Below, piece after piece: positions 13,699-20,350 of a stretch of DNA of 21,524 nucleotides. Source of the DNA: a virus; the IMG/VR virus record IMGVR_UViG_3300017991_004908, positions 1 to 21,524 of that record; one strand, given 5' to 3'. Under the pieces are notes generated by a model that was given only the letters and a program-made list of their open reading frames with translations, ran no database searches and was not told the origin of the DNA. A program made the translations under genes and the position numbers. Position 1 is the first letter of the stretch. Each line of letters starts with the position of its first letter.

Positions 13699-15108
13699 AT
13701 GGACGTGATGCAGGTTGAACAACGGCCGTTGGCCGAGATCAAGCCGTACGAGAATAATCCGCGTCTGAACGATGCGGCGGTGGACGCCGTGGCAGAGTCG
13801 ATTCGGCGGTTCGGGTTCCGCCAGCCGATCGTCGTGGACGAGGCCGGAGTAATTGTCTGCGGTCATACGCGCTGGAAGGCGGCGCAGAAGCTGGGGCTCG
13901 AACAGGCGCCGGTGCATGTGGCGCGCGACCTGACACCTGAGCAGGTTCGGGCGTATCGCATCGCCGACAATAAGACCGCCGAGCTGGCTGACTGGAATCT
14001 TGAGCTGCTGCCGCTGGAGTTGGCGGAACTGCGGGACGCCGGCATCGACTGGTCGCTGCTGGGCTTCGATGCCGACGAACTGTCGCAGCTGATGGACGCG
14101 GCCGCCGGCGTGACGCCGGGGCTGACCGATCCGGACGACGTTCCCGAGCCGCCGGACGATCCGATCACGCAACGCGGCGACCTGTGGATCCTGGGCGAGC
14201 ATCGGCTGCTCTGCGGCGACAGCGCCAGCATCGAGGACGTCGATCGGCTGGTTGACGGGACCGCGATCCATCTCGTGAATACCGATCCGCCGTACAACGT
14301 GAAGGTTGAGCCGCGCTCCAACAATGCGATCGCGGCGGGGTTGTCGTCGTTCTCCGGCGACAAGAGCGACGCGAAAGCGCTCGATGCAAAAGGACGCCAT
14401 CACGGCGGCTTCGACGTCGCGCGCGGCAAGACGGGGATCAAGCATCACCAGAAGCTTGACCTCGAACGCCATCCCGAAAAGGCGAAAGCCACGCATCGCA
14501 AGATGCGGCCCAAGGATCGACCGCTAGAGAACGACTTCGTCTCGCCCGAGGCGTTCGACGAGATGTTGCTGGCGTGGTTCAAGAACTCGTCGCGCGTGCT
14601 CAAGCCGGGCGGATCGTTTTTCATCTGGGGCGGGTATGCGAATCTCGGCAACTATCCGGCGCCGCTGAAGGCCGCCGGGCTGTACTTTTCACAGGGGCTG
14701 GTGTGGGACAAGCAGCATCCGGTGCTGACGCGAAAAGACTTCATGGGCGCGTTTGAAATTTGCTTCTACGGCTGGAAGAAAGGCGCCGGACACAAGTTCT
14801 TCGGGCCGAACAACGCGACCGACCTGTGGCACGTCAAGAAGGTCAATCCGCAGAGCATGCGGCATTTAACCGAGAAGCCGGTCGAACTGGCGGTGCGCGC
14901 GATTCAGTACTCGTCGCGCGTCGGCGAGAACGTGCTCGACCTCTTCGGCGGCAGCGGCTCAACGCTGATCGCGGCCGAACAGACCGGACGGCGGGCGTAC
15001 CTGATGGAGATCGACCCGGCGTACTGCGATGTGATTGTGCAACGTTGGTCTGAATTCGCGGGGCGGGAGGCGGAGCGGCAGACGCGGGACGCCGTTGTCT
15101 CCGAGTGA
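13699..15108 (+). CDS. ParB-like domain fused to DNA methyltransferase
   Basis: This is a 469-residue phage DNA methyltransferase with a ParB/Srx-type N-terminal domain. ParB-like residues 5-75 include EIKPYENNPR and GHTRWKAA (55-62). The methyltransferase part has DPPY (196-199, motif IV) ahead of motif I DLFGGSGST (414-422), the order of beta-class N6-adenine or N4-cytosine enzymes. A large insert rich in K/H lies at about 205-275. GGAGG lies 8 nt before the ATG. No restriction enzyme gene neighbours it, so it is probably a solitary modification enzyme. The modified base and target site cannot be read from sequence. This fusion is common in phages and prophages. Confidence 0.92.
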   Translation: MDVMQVEQRPLAEIKPYENNPRLNDAAVDAVAESIRRFGFRQPIVVDEAGVIVCGHTRWKAAQKLGLEQAPVHVARDLTPEQVRAYRIADNKTAELADWNLELLPLELAELRDAGIDWSLLGFDADELSQLMDAAAGVTPGLTDPDDVPEPPDDPITQRGDLWILGEHRLLCGDSASIEDVDRLVDGTAIHLVNTDPPYNVKVEPRSNNAIAAGLSSFSGDKSDAKALDAKGRHHGGFDVARGKTGIKHHQKLDLERHPEKAKATHRKMRPKDRPLENDFVSPEAFDEMLLAWFKNSSRVLKPGGSFFIWGGYANLGNYPAPLKAAGLYFSQGLVWDKQHPVLTRKDFMGAFEICFYGWKKGAGHKFFGPNNATDLWHVKKVNPQSMRHLTEKPVELAVRAIQYSSRVGENVLDLFGGSGSTLIAAEQTGRRAYLMEIDPAYCDVIVQRWSEFAGREAERQTRDAVVSE

Positions 15109-15351
15109 TCAGGTTTCATTACCCGTGAGAATCTGGAGAGGTTTGTGGAATCTATCGGATTGACATGGCGGCGCCGGCGATCGCTCTTTTCGCGTGACCG
15201 CCGACTAAGAAACGAACGGTTCTTGGCAGAGCCTGCTATGAAACGATCGTTTGCCGGCAAGCAAGCAATAAGTCATGGTACACCTAACTCGCTGGTAAAG
15301 CTGACTTTCCTCAAATCGCTCGCTAGTCAAGGTTACTTTACCTGTGCAGGC
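15109..15351. other. Convergent intergenic region with overlapping palindromes
   Basis: It separates the plus-strand methyltransferase from the minus-strand Doc gene. AAACGATCGTTT (15241-15252) and TTGCCGGCAA (15251-15260) are perfect palindromes sharing two bases. No tRNA fold, clear terminator or ORF with a ribosome site is seen. A long open frame on the plus strand starts here but is a shadow of the minus-strand genes. Confidence 0.4.
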
Positions 15352-15738
15352 TTATCGACTTGCGCGGCACCGCAGAAACTCCGCGATCCGGCGCTTATCG
15401 GCTTCGCCTTGCGCGACGGCCAGAACCAACTCGACCAGATCATCTTCATCAGCTTCGATCTCGACGTCGTTCATCTCCAGAAACACCAAGGCCGCCGCGG
15501 CGCCGGTGCGTTTGTTGCCGTCCACGAAGGGGTGATTCTGAACGATATGGAACATATACGCCGCCGCCATCTCGAACAGGTCATGATGCTGCAACTCGCC
15601 GCCATACGATGCTTGCGGCGCCGCGACCGCCGACATCAACAAGCCCGTGTCGCGGATCGAGGCGTCGCCGCCGTAGCGTTCGATCTGGTCCTGATGAATG
15701 TAGATTACTTCGTTCGCGTGCAGGTGTTCGGGCGTCAT
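15352..15738 (-). CDS. doc: Doc-type toxin (Fic fold)
   Basis: This toxin is of the Fic/Doc superfamily; Doc proteins inactivate EF-Tu by phosphorylation. The signature HPFVDGNKRT is intact at 69-78, with catalytic H69 and the N75/K76/R77 anion-binding residues. The upstream helix YGGDASIRDTGLLMSAVAAP (about 22-41) is also typical of the family. Its 128 residues are normal. It is the second gene of a two-gene operon, starting 6 nt after the antitoxin stop. A canonical Doc kinase and a Fic AMP-transferase differ at a motif position (Fic has HxFx[D/E]GNGR), and the K here favours Doc. It sits in a minus-strand cargo block of the prophage and would act as an addiction or anti-phage module. Confidence 0.9.
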   Translation of the reverse strand: MTPEHLHANEVIYIHQDQIERYGGDASIRDTGLLMSAVAAPQASYGGELQHHDLFEMAAAYMFHIVQNHPFVDGNKRTGAAAALVFLEMNDVEIEADEDDLVELVLAVAQGEADKRRIAEFLRCRASR

Positions 15739-15744
15739 CGGCGC

Positions 15745-15972
15745 CTACTCCGCCAGCTTCTTGAGGGCGCGGCCGTAGCGTTTGTTCGTCTTCTCAAGCG
15801 CCGCCTCGAAGCGTGCTCGCCGCTTACGGTCACGCACCGGCGCGACGGTCAGCGATTCGCCGTCGGTGGACAGTTCGAGCGGCGTCTCGGGCGTGATCTT
15901 GAGCAATTCGAGAATGGCCTTGTCGATGATCAGAGCGTAGCTGTTGCCGTGCTGAGTCAGTCTTTTCACCAT
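15745..15972 (-). CDS. AbrB/MazE-like antitoxin
   Basis: This is the antitoxin partner of the Doc gene. The start is MVKRLTQHGNSYALIIDKAI at 15972, which matches the SpoVT/AbrB swapped-hairpin DNA-binding domain (N-terminal about 45 residues, HGNS-ALIID). AGGAGA lies a few bases upstream. A longer frame beginning at 16104 would cross the promoter and lacks support. The C-terminal basic helix (VRDRKRRARFEAALEKTNKRYGRAL) is where these antitoxins usually wrap their toxin. It has 75 residues. Classic Doc partners are Phd-type, so an AbrB-type partner is a known but less common pairing. It likely represses its own promoter through the dyad just upstream. Confidence 0.85.
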   Translation of the reverse strand: MVKRLTQHGNSYALIIDKAILELLKITPETPLELSTDGESLTVAPVRDRKRRARFEAALEKTNKRYGRALKKLAE

Positions 15973-15991
15973 GGGCGTATCTCCTGTGGCT

Positions 15992-16028
15992 GTATATCTA
16001 TTGTATATACCACGTGTAACCATGGCAA
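15992..16028 (-). promoter_or_regulatory. Toxin-antitoxin promoter with overlapping operator dyad
   Basis: On the minus strand TTGCCA (16028-16023, 5/6 to consensus) is followed by exactly 17 bp and then TACAAT (16005-16000, 5/6). An inverted repeat GTATAT/ATATAC (15992-15997 and 16005-16010) covers the -10 box. That placement is as expected for an antitoxin-bound autorepression operator. The antitoxin ATG at 15972 lies about 20-25 nt below the predicted start site. Confidence 0.65.
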
Positions 16029-16104
16029 GCGAGGATTGCGCAATCTCGGGCGGGTGATAACAGCGGCCGAACGTTGGTCTAACGGCCCTTTCCTGCCGAA
16101 GCAA

Positions 16105-16129
16105 CGCCCCGGCGTCGATCGCCGAGGCG
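16105..16129 (-). terminator. Hairpin terminator candidate after the HARE-HTH gene
   Basis: A 10-bp stem with one G-T pair (16105-16114 with 16120-16129, 5-nt loop) lies 30 bp past the stop of the minus-strand gene ending at 16159. In the minus direction the following TTGCTT is only weakly T-rich. It separates that gene from the toxin-antitoxin promoter. Confidence 0.45.
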
Positions 16130-16158
16130 TTAGGGGCGGGCTCTTTGTTTGCTTCGCG

Positions 16159-16740
16159 TCAGGAGGCGGCGGCAAACTGACCCCGCTCGACCTTGCGAAA
16201 GCGGGCGTCGGCGCCCTTGGCCTTGATCTCGCGGAGGATGGCGGCGTAGAGCGTGGCGTGCGGGGTTTTGCCGTTCGGGCTCGACCAGAGGCCGCGCGCG
16301 GCCATCGTCTCGATCAACGCCTTGCTGGTCATCGGCGCATCTGCGTCGGCGAGTACGGCGGCCGCCGCGTCGAGGGCGCTGATGCGTTTGGGCTTGACCT
16401 CCTTCGTAACCTTGGCGGGTTTGGCGGCCTTCGTGGCGACGTTGACGATCTGGCCGACCTTCGCGGCCGCCTGCTCGGCTTTGGCGACCTCGCCGGCGGC
16501 GCGCGCGGTCTTCGAGGGAATGTCCGACGCCGCGACGGGCGCCTTGGTTTTACGACCGCCCGTCGGTTTGGCTTCGTGCCGCAACCGTTGGGCGCTCTTG
16601 ACATGGATGCGTTTGCCGGTCTTGGTGTTGGTCGCGTTCCAGCCCTGCTTGCTGTGGACGCTGTCGATCCGCACCGGCACGAGCCGATCGCTGACCTTCG
16701 CTACGTACGTGCAGCCGACTTTCACTTCGTTCTTCTTCAT
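16159..16740 (-). CDS. HARE-HTH domain protein
   Basis: This 193-residue basic protein has three parts. Residues 1-55 form a small beta domain (VKVGCTYVAKVSDRLVPVRI..GWNATNTKTGKRIHVKS), SH3-like in pattern. Residues 56-118 are a low-complexity Ala/Lys/Pro linker. Residues 119-190 match the HARE-HTH winged helix (ISALDAAAAVLADADAPMTS, LIETMAARGLWSSPNGKTP, then ATLYAAILREI). HARE-HTH domains occur in bacterial DNA-binding and restriction contexts and in eukaryotic ASXL proteins; small proteins with this layout are, from memory, frequent in Planctomycetota. GGAGA precedes the ATG at 16740. It may be a nucleoid-type or regulatory factor encoded as prophage cargo. No specific target is claimed. 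Confidence 0.75.
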   Translation of the reverse strand: MKKNEVKVGCTYVAKVSDRLVPVRIDSVHSKQGWNATNTKTGKRIHVKSAQRLRHEAKPTGGRKTKAPVAASDIPSKTARAAGEVAKAEQAAAKVGQIVNVATKAAKPAKVTKEVKPKRISALDAAAAVLADADAPMTSKALIETMAARGLWSSPNGKTPHATLYAAILREIKAKGADARFRKVERGQFAAAS

Positions 16741-16818
16741 GGCGTTCTCCCGTGGTTCGCCTCGTCAGGCCCGGATCTCTCGCGCCCGGGCGACCCGCCG
16801 CGGCGGGTTTCGGCGGCG

Positions 16819-17097
16819 TTAATCGTCCACGCCGGCCGCGTCGAAGGCGGCGTCAAGCATGTTGCGGAGCGTGATCGCGGCGTCGAGCGACAGGATGGTT
16901 CTCGTTTCGAGCACGCCGGGGAAGTCGGCGTTGCGCAAGTCGATGCGGACGACCCGCTCGTTGTAAAGGTTGCGTCCGATGTCGACGTTCGGATTTTCGT
17001 ATACGACGCCGACGAATTGGCCGGCGGGCTCGACAGGCGGGCGGGCGGCGTTTTCAGCGTCGGGCGTGTTCGTATTTTTGGTTCTTCGCGTTTTCAT
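16819..17097 (-). CDS. Small hypothetical protein with duplicated leader (copy 1)
   Basis: I do not recognise this 92-residue protein. The first 12 residues (MKTRRTKNTNTP) are nearly the same as those of the next minus-strand gene. The middle (FVGVVYENPNVDIGR, VVRIDLRN) looks like beta strands, and the end is acidic. GGAGAC lies upstream of the ATG. It is part of the minus-strand cargo block, 78 bp upstream of the HARE-HTH gene. Confidence 0.65.
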   Translation of the reverse strand: MKTRRTKNTNTPDAENAARPPVEPAGQFVGVVYENPNVDIGRNLYNERVVRIDLRNADFPGVLETRTILSLDAAITLRNMLDAAFDAAGVDD

Positions 17098-17110
17098 CGT
17101 TGCGTCTCCG
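17065..17110. repeat. 46-bp leader repeat, copy 1 (second copy 17320-17365)
   Basis: Positions 17065-17110 and 17320-17365 align without gaps at 40 of 46 bases. Each covers the ribosome site GGAGAC, the ATG and the first ~11 codons of a minus-strand gene. The downstream coding sequences are unrelated. This indicates duplication or transfer of a translation-start cassette. Confidence 0.8.
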
Positions 17111-17118
17111 TGTTCCGC

Positions 17119-17352
17119 TTACCAGGCGTTCAATCCCATGATCGTTTGCGGGCAGTATCCGCAGCGTCGAGCGGCGCGTTCGATGGCTTGGCGGATCTGG
17201 CGGGTGGCGTTGCGCGAGCGGTAGATCTTGCCGAGCCGTCCCCAACTCAGCGTGTCGATCCGGCGTACGCCGTTGCGGCCCGCGGCCAGCAGCCATTCGA
17301 GCGTCTCCGGGGCGGGTTTCGTGTTCGTCTTTTTGGTCGTTCGCGTTTTCAT
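17119..17352 (-). CDS. Small hypothetical protein with duplicated leader (copy 2)
   Basis: I do not recognise this 77-residue very basic protein. The leader MKTRTTKKTNTK matches the neighbour at 16819-17097. The rest has a helical, Arg/Ala-rich stretch (NATRQIRQAIERAARRCGYC) with C-x2-C at the end of the helix (CGYC), not enough to call a zinc site. GGAGAC lies upstream of the ATG at 17352. It is first of the minus-strand block and divergent from the plus-strand gene that starts at 17401; a 10-bp palindrome (CATGTACATG, 17386-17395) lies in the 48-bp gap. Confidence 0.6.
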   Translation of the reverse strand: MKTRTTKKTNTKPAPETLEWLLAAGRNGVRRIDTLSWGRLGKIYRSRNATRQIRQAIERAARRCGYCPQTIMGLNAW

Positions 17353-17400
17353 CTTTTTGTCTCCGTTTCGTACGCGTCGTGCTTACATGTACATGAAGCC

Positions 17401-17601
17401 ATGAGCTCGGCCGGGAATCAACTCGAAATGCCAGAATATCGAGATATTCTTGATATTCTTGACGGAGGGTCCGAGTCGCCGCCGAACATCGGCCTGAGAG
17501 CGCTCTCGCTGGAGTTCGGGCGTATCGAATCCGCCGTCGAGCGTATACGTCGCCACACGGCGGCCCCGTGGCCGCGAGAGGCGTACTGGGAGGCGGCGTA
17601 G
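17401..17601 (+). CDS. Small hypothetical protein upstream of terminase genes, 66 aa
   Basis: This is the C-terminal end of a 2.4-kb open frame; only the part from the ATG at 17401 is likely real, since the earlier part runs antisense to clear minus-strand genes. The 66 residues (EYRDILDILDGGSES, LEFGRIESAVERIRRHTA) are acidic and helical. There is no good ribosome site, and the ATG at 17428 is an alternative. It ends directly before the next gene's ATG, so it may be the first gene of the packaging operon. The function is unknown. Confidence 0.5.
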   Translation: MSSAGNQLEMPEYRDILDILDGGSESPPNIGLRALSLEFGRIESAVERIRRHTAAPWPREAYWEAA

Positions 17602-17805
17602 ATGGACGAACGCAAGCTCAATCCGGCGGCCCTTTCGTTGGCCGACGCCGCTCAATTACTCAGCGTCGCGGCGGGCCAGCTCGTGACGGTGGTGATGCTC
17701 GAAAAAGACGTGGCCGACGGCGCGCCGACCAATGCGGACGGAACGCTCAATCTGGTGTTCTACGCGGCGTGGCTGGTAAAGGAGGGCGCCGGACGTGGCG
17801 ATTGA
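17602..17805 (+). CDS. Small phage DNA-binding protein, possibly terminase small-subunit-like
   Basis: This is a 67-residue protein that starts on the base after the previous stop, with GGGAGG 8 nt ahead. The pattern LADAAQLLSVAAGQLV, then DVADGAPTNADGTLNLVFYAAWLVKE, is what I recall from Nu1/TerS-like winged-helix proteins in phages (an HTH followed by a GAPTN turn and a YAAWL strand). It overlaps the large terminase by 11 bp. The large terminase also begins with a similar segment (DGKTIDLPRYVGWLVLKR), so both may be DNA-recognition parts of the packaging machine. Assignment is by pattern and position. Confidence 0.55.
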   Translation: MDERKLNPAALSLADAAQLLSVAAGQLVTVVMLEKDVADGAPTNADGTLNLVFYAAWLVKEGAGRGD

Positions 17806-20143
17806 CCCGCGTAAGCTGATGCCGACGCAGCTCGTGCAGTTGCTGAACTCGACTCCGCTGGGCGAGGTCGCCAGCGAACGGACGATCTATCGCCACCGCG
17901 CCCGGGCCGGTTTGCATATCGGCGACGGCAAGACCATCGACCTGCCGCGTTACGTCGGGTGGCTGGTCCTCAAACGCCATCGGCCGCCGCCGGAGCGGGA
18001 CGGGCTCGATAGTTACGAAGCACACAAGGAACGCGCGGCGAAGCGTAATCGCGAGATGGCCCTGCTCGGACGCGACATCGCCACCGGCGAATGGGTACAT
18101 CCGCCGCGGAATATCGAGCAGCGGAACGCCGCCGAACGTGATTTTCGGCTGTTCTGCGAGGCGTATTTTCCGCTGACGTTCCACCTGAAGTGGTCGGATG
18201 ATCATCTGAAGGTGATCGCCAAGATCGAACGGGCGGTGCTCGAGGGCGGGCTGTTCGCGATGGCGATGCCCAGAGGATCGGGTAAGACCTCGATTAGCGA
18301 GACGGCGTGTTTGTGGGCGCTGGTCTACGGCCATCGTGAGTTCGTGACGTTGATCGGCAGCGACGAGGAGCACGCCGCCGGCATGCTGGATTCGATCAAG
18401 GTCGAGTTGGAATCCAACGATTTGCTCGAGGACGACTTCGCCGAGGTGGTCGGTCCGGTGCGCGCGCTGGAGGGGATCCATCAGCGCGCTTCCGGCCAGA
18501 TCTACAGCGGTAGGCAGACCCATATCGGCTGGACGGCGCGCGAGATCGTCTTGCCGACGTTGCCGCCGCTGGAATGGCTCGGGAATCGCTGTCCGAAATC
18601 CAACGGGGCGATCATCAAGGTCGCCGGCATCACCGGACGGATTCGCGGGATGAAGCATAAGCGGGCCGACGGATCGTCGATTCGACCGTCGCTGGTGTTG
18701 ATCGATGACCCGCAGACGGACGAGTCGGCGCGATCGCCTTCTCAATGCGCGACGCGCGAGCGGATCCTGGCCGGGGCGATTCTGGGTTTGGCCGGGCCGG
18801 GGCGAAAAATCGCCGGCCTGATGGCGTTGACGGTCGTACGACCCGAGGACCTGGCGGATCGGATCCTCGATCGGGAGAAGCACCCGCAGTGGCAAGGGGA
18901 GCGGACGAAGATGGTGTACGAGTTCCCGGCTGACGAAGCGTTGTGGACTCGGTACGCGGAACTATGGCGTGAGGGGATGCGGGCCGATCGCGGAGCGCGC
19001 GAGGCGACCGAGTTCTATCGCCTCCATCGTGAGCAGATGGACGTCGGCGCCGTCGTCGCGTGGCCCGAGCGAAAGAATCCCGATGAACTGTCTGCCTTGC
19101 AGCATGCGATGAACCTGCGTCTCGATCGCGGCGATGTAGCGTTCTGGTCGGAATATCAGAACGAACCGTTGCCGGAGGTCGAGGAAGACGCCGAGTTGCT
19201 CACGGCCGACCAGATCGCGGCGAAACTCAACGGCCACAAACGCGGCGAGATCCCGATCGGTTGTACGCACCTGACGATGTTCGTCGACGTGCAGGGCAAG
19301 GCGCTGTTCTGGATTCTGGCGGCGTGGGAAGACGAGTTCACCGGCTACGTGGTCGATTACGGCACGGAGCCGGAGCAGGGGACGGGGTATTTCACGCTAC
19401 CTGAGATCAAGCGGACGCTGCAGCGCACGGCGCCGAAAGCAGGCTTGGAGGCCGCGATCTACGCCGGCCTGGAGCGACTCACCGAACGAACGATCGGCAA
19501 GGAATGGCGGCGCGACGACGGCGCGGCGATGCGGGTCGATCGATGCCTGATCGACGCGAACTGGGGGAGATCGACTGACGTCGTGTATCAATTCTGTCGG
19601 CAGAACAAGTACGCCGGCGTGGTGATGCCGAGCCACGGTAAGTACGTCGGCGCGGCGAGTCGGCCGTTAAACGAATATCAACGCAAACGCGGCGACCGCG
19701 TCGGCCTGAACTGGCGCATCCCGGTCATCGCCGGCCGACGAGCAGTTCGGCATGTGGTCTACGACACCAACTTCTGGAAATCGTTTGTTCACGAGCGTCT
19801 GTCCGTGCCTATGGGCGACTCGGGTTGCCTGTCGTTGTTCGGTGGGCGGCACAGGGGTATTGCCTGTGATTCCACAGCGTCCGGCCTCAATCTCGGCTCT
19901 GATCAACATCGCCTGCTCGCCGATCACCTGACCAGCGAGTATCGCGTGAAGACCGAGGGGCGCGGCCGAACGGTCGATGAATGGAAGCTCCGCGCCGACG
20001 GCCGCGACAACCACTGGCTCGACGGCCTGGTCGGCTGCGCCGTCGCCGCGTCGATCGAAGGCGCCGACGTGTTCGGCGAGAGGTGCAAGCCGACTGGTCG
20101 GAAACGAATCCGACTATCAGACCTGCAGAGGGCGAAACGATGA
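17795..20143 (+). CDS. terL: Phage terminase large subunit with N-terminal DNA-binding segment
   Basis: This is the ATP-driven packaging motor and nuclease of the phage. GTG start at 17795 with GGAGGG 8 nt ahead. Residues 10-60 look like a terminase-small-subunit-like winged helix (RTIYRHRARAGLHIGDGKTI). The ATPase domain has Walker A MPRGSGKT (158-165) and Walker B VLIDD (301-305). The C-terminal RNase H-like nuclease has acidic residues in FVDVQGKALFWILA (D498), CLIDANWGRS (D587) and WLDGL (D743). At 782 residues it is longer than most TerL proteins, consistent with the extra N-terminal part and the GpA-like group. It is followed by ATGA-coupled translation of a zinc-ribbon gene, but no portal gene follows. 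Confidence 0.9.
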   Translation: MAIDPRKLMPTQLVQLLNSTPLGEVASERTIYRHRARAGLHIGDGKTIDLPRYVGWLVLKRHRPPPERDGLDSYEAHKERAAKRNREMALLGRDIATGEWVHPPRNIEQRNAAERDFRLFCEAYFPLTFHLKWSDDHLKVIAKIERAVLEGGLFAMAMPRGSGKTSISETACLWALVYGHREFVTLIGSDEEHAAGMLDSIKVELESNDLLEDDFAEVVGPVRALEGIHQRASGQIYSGRQTHIGWTAREIVLPTLPPLEWLGNRCPKSNGAIIKVAGITGRIRGMKHKRADGSSIRPSLVLIDDPQTDESARSPSQCATRERILAGAILGLAGPGRKIAGLMALTVVRPEDLADRILDREKHPQWQGERTKMVYEFPADEALWTRYAELWREGMRADRGAREATEFYRLHREQMDVGAVVAWPERKNPDELSALQHAMNLRLDRGDVAFWSEYQNEPLPEVEEDAELLTADQIAAKLNGHKRGEIPIGCTHLTMFVDVQGKALFWILAAWEDEFTGYVVDYGTEPEQGTGYFTLPEIKRTLQRTAPKAGLEAAIYAGLERLTERTIGKEWRRDDGAAMRVDRCLIDANWGRSTDVVYQFCRQNKYAGVVMPSHGKYVGAASRPLNEYQRKRGDRVGLNWRIPVIAGRRAVRHVVYDTNFWKSFVHERLSVPMGDSGCLSLFGGRHRGIACDSTASGLNLGSDQHRLLADHLTSEYRVKTEGRGRTVDEWKLRADGRDNHWLDGLVGCAVAASIEGADVFGERCKPTGRKRIRLSDLQRAKR

Positions 20144-20325
20144 CGCACGACAGGGATGTCAAGAAGAAAGCGGACGAACAACGCGGGATCCAGTGTCCGA
20201 AGTGCGGCTGCCGTCATTTTCACGTGCTCTACACGCGGCGGGCCTGGGGCGGTCGGATCGTTCGCCGGCGCGAGTGCCGGCATTGCGGCCGCCGAATCAC
20301 AACCCACGAACGAGCAACAGCCTGA
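20140..20325 (+). CDS. NrdR-like zinc-ribbon protein
   Basis: This is a 61-residue protein whose centre copies the zinc ribbon of the repressor NrdR: CPKCG at about 19-23, then RRRECRHCGRRITTHE at about 43-58. NrdR's ATP-cone domain is missing, so it is not NrdR itself. Its start overlaps the terminase stop (ATGA) with GAGGG ahead. Small proteins of this type may regulate late genes, as Ogr-like zinc activators do, but that is only an analogy. It is the last recognisable phage gene in the window. Confidence 0.75.
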   Translation: MTHDRDVKKKADEQRGIQCPKCGCRHFHVLYTRRAWGGRIVRRRECRHCGRRITTHERATA

Positions 20326-20350
20326 ACCACGCCATATCGACGAGCAGGCG

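Noticed and set aside
15109-15351. A tRNA or attachment site in the convergent gap
   Set aside because: No cloverleaf or CCA-adjacent arm could be built, and no second copy of the sequence was seen in the window.
15145-17400. An open frame of over 700 codons on the plus strand
   Set aside because: It runs antisense to the Doc, antitoxin, HARE-HTH and two small genes, which have clear families or ribosome sites. It is low in recognisable content and reflects GC-rich codon use. Only its last 66 codons may be a gene.
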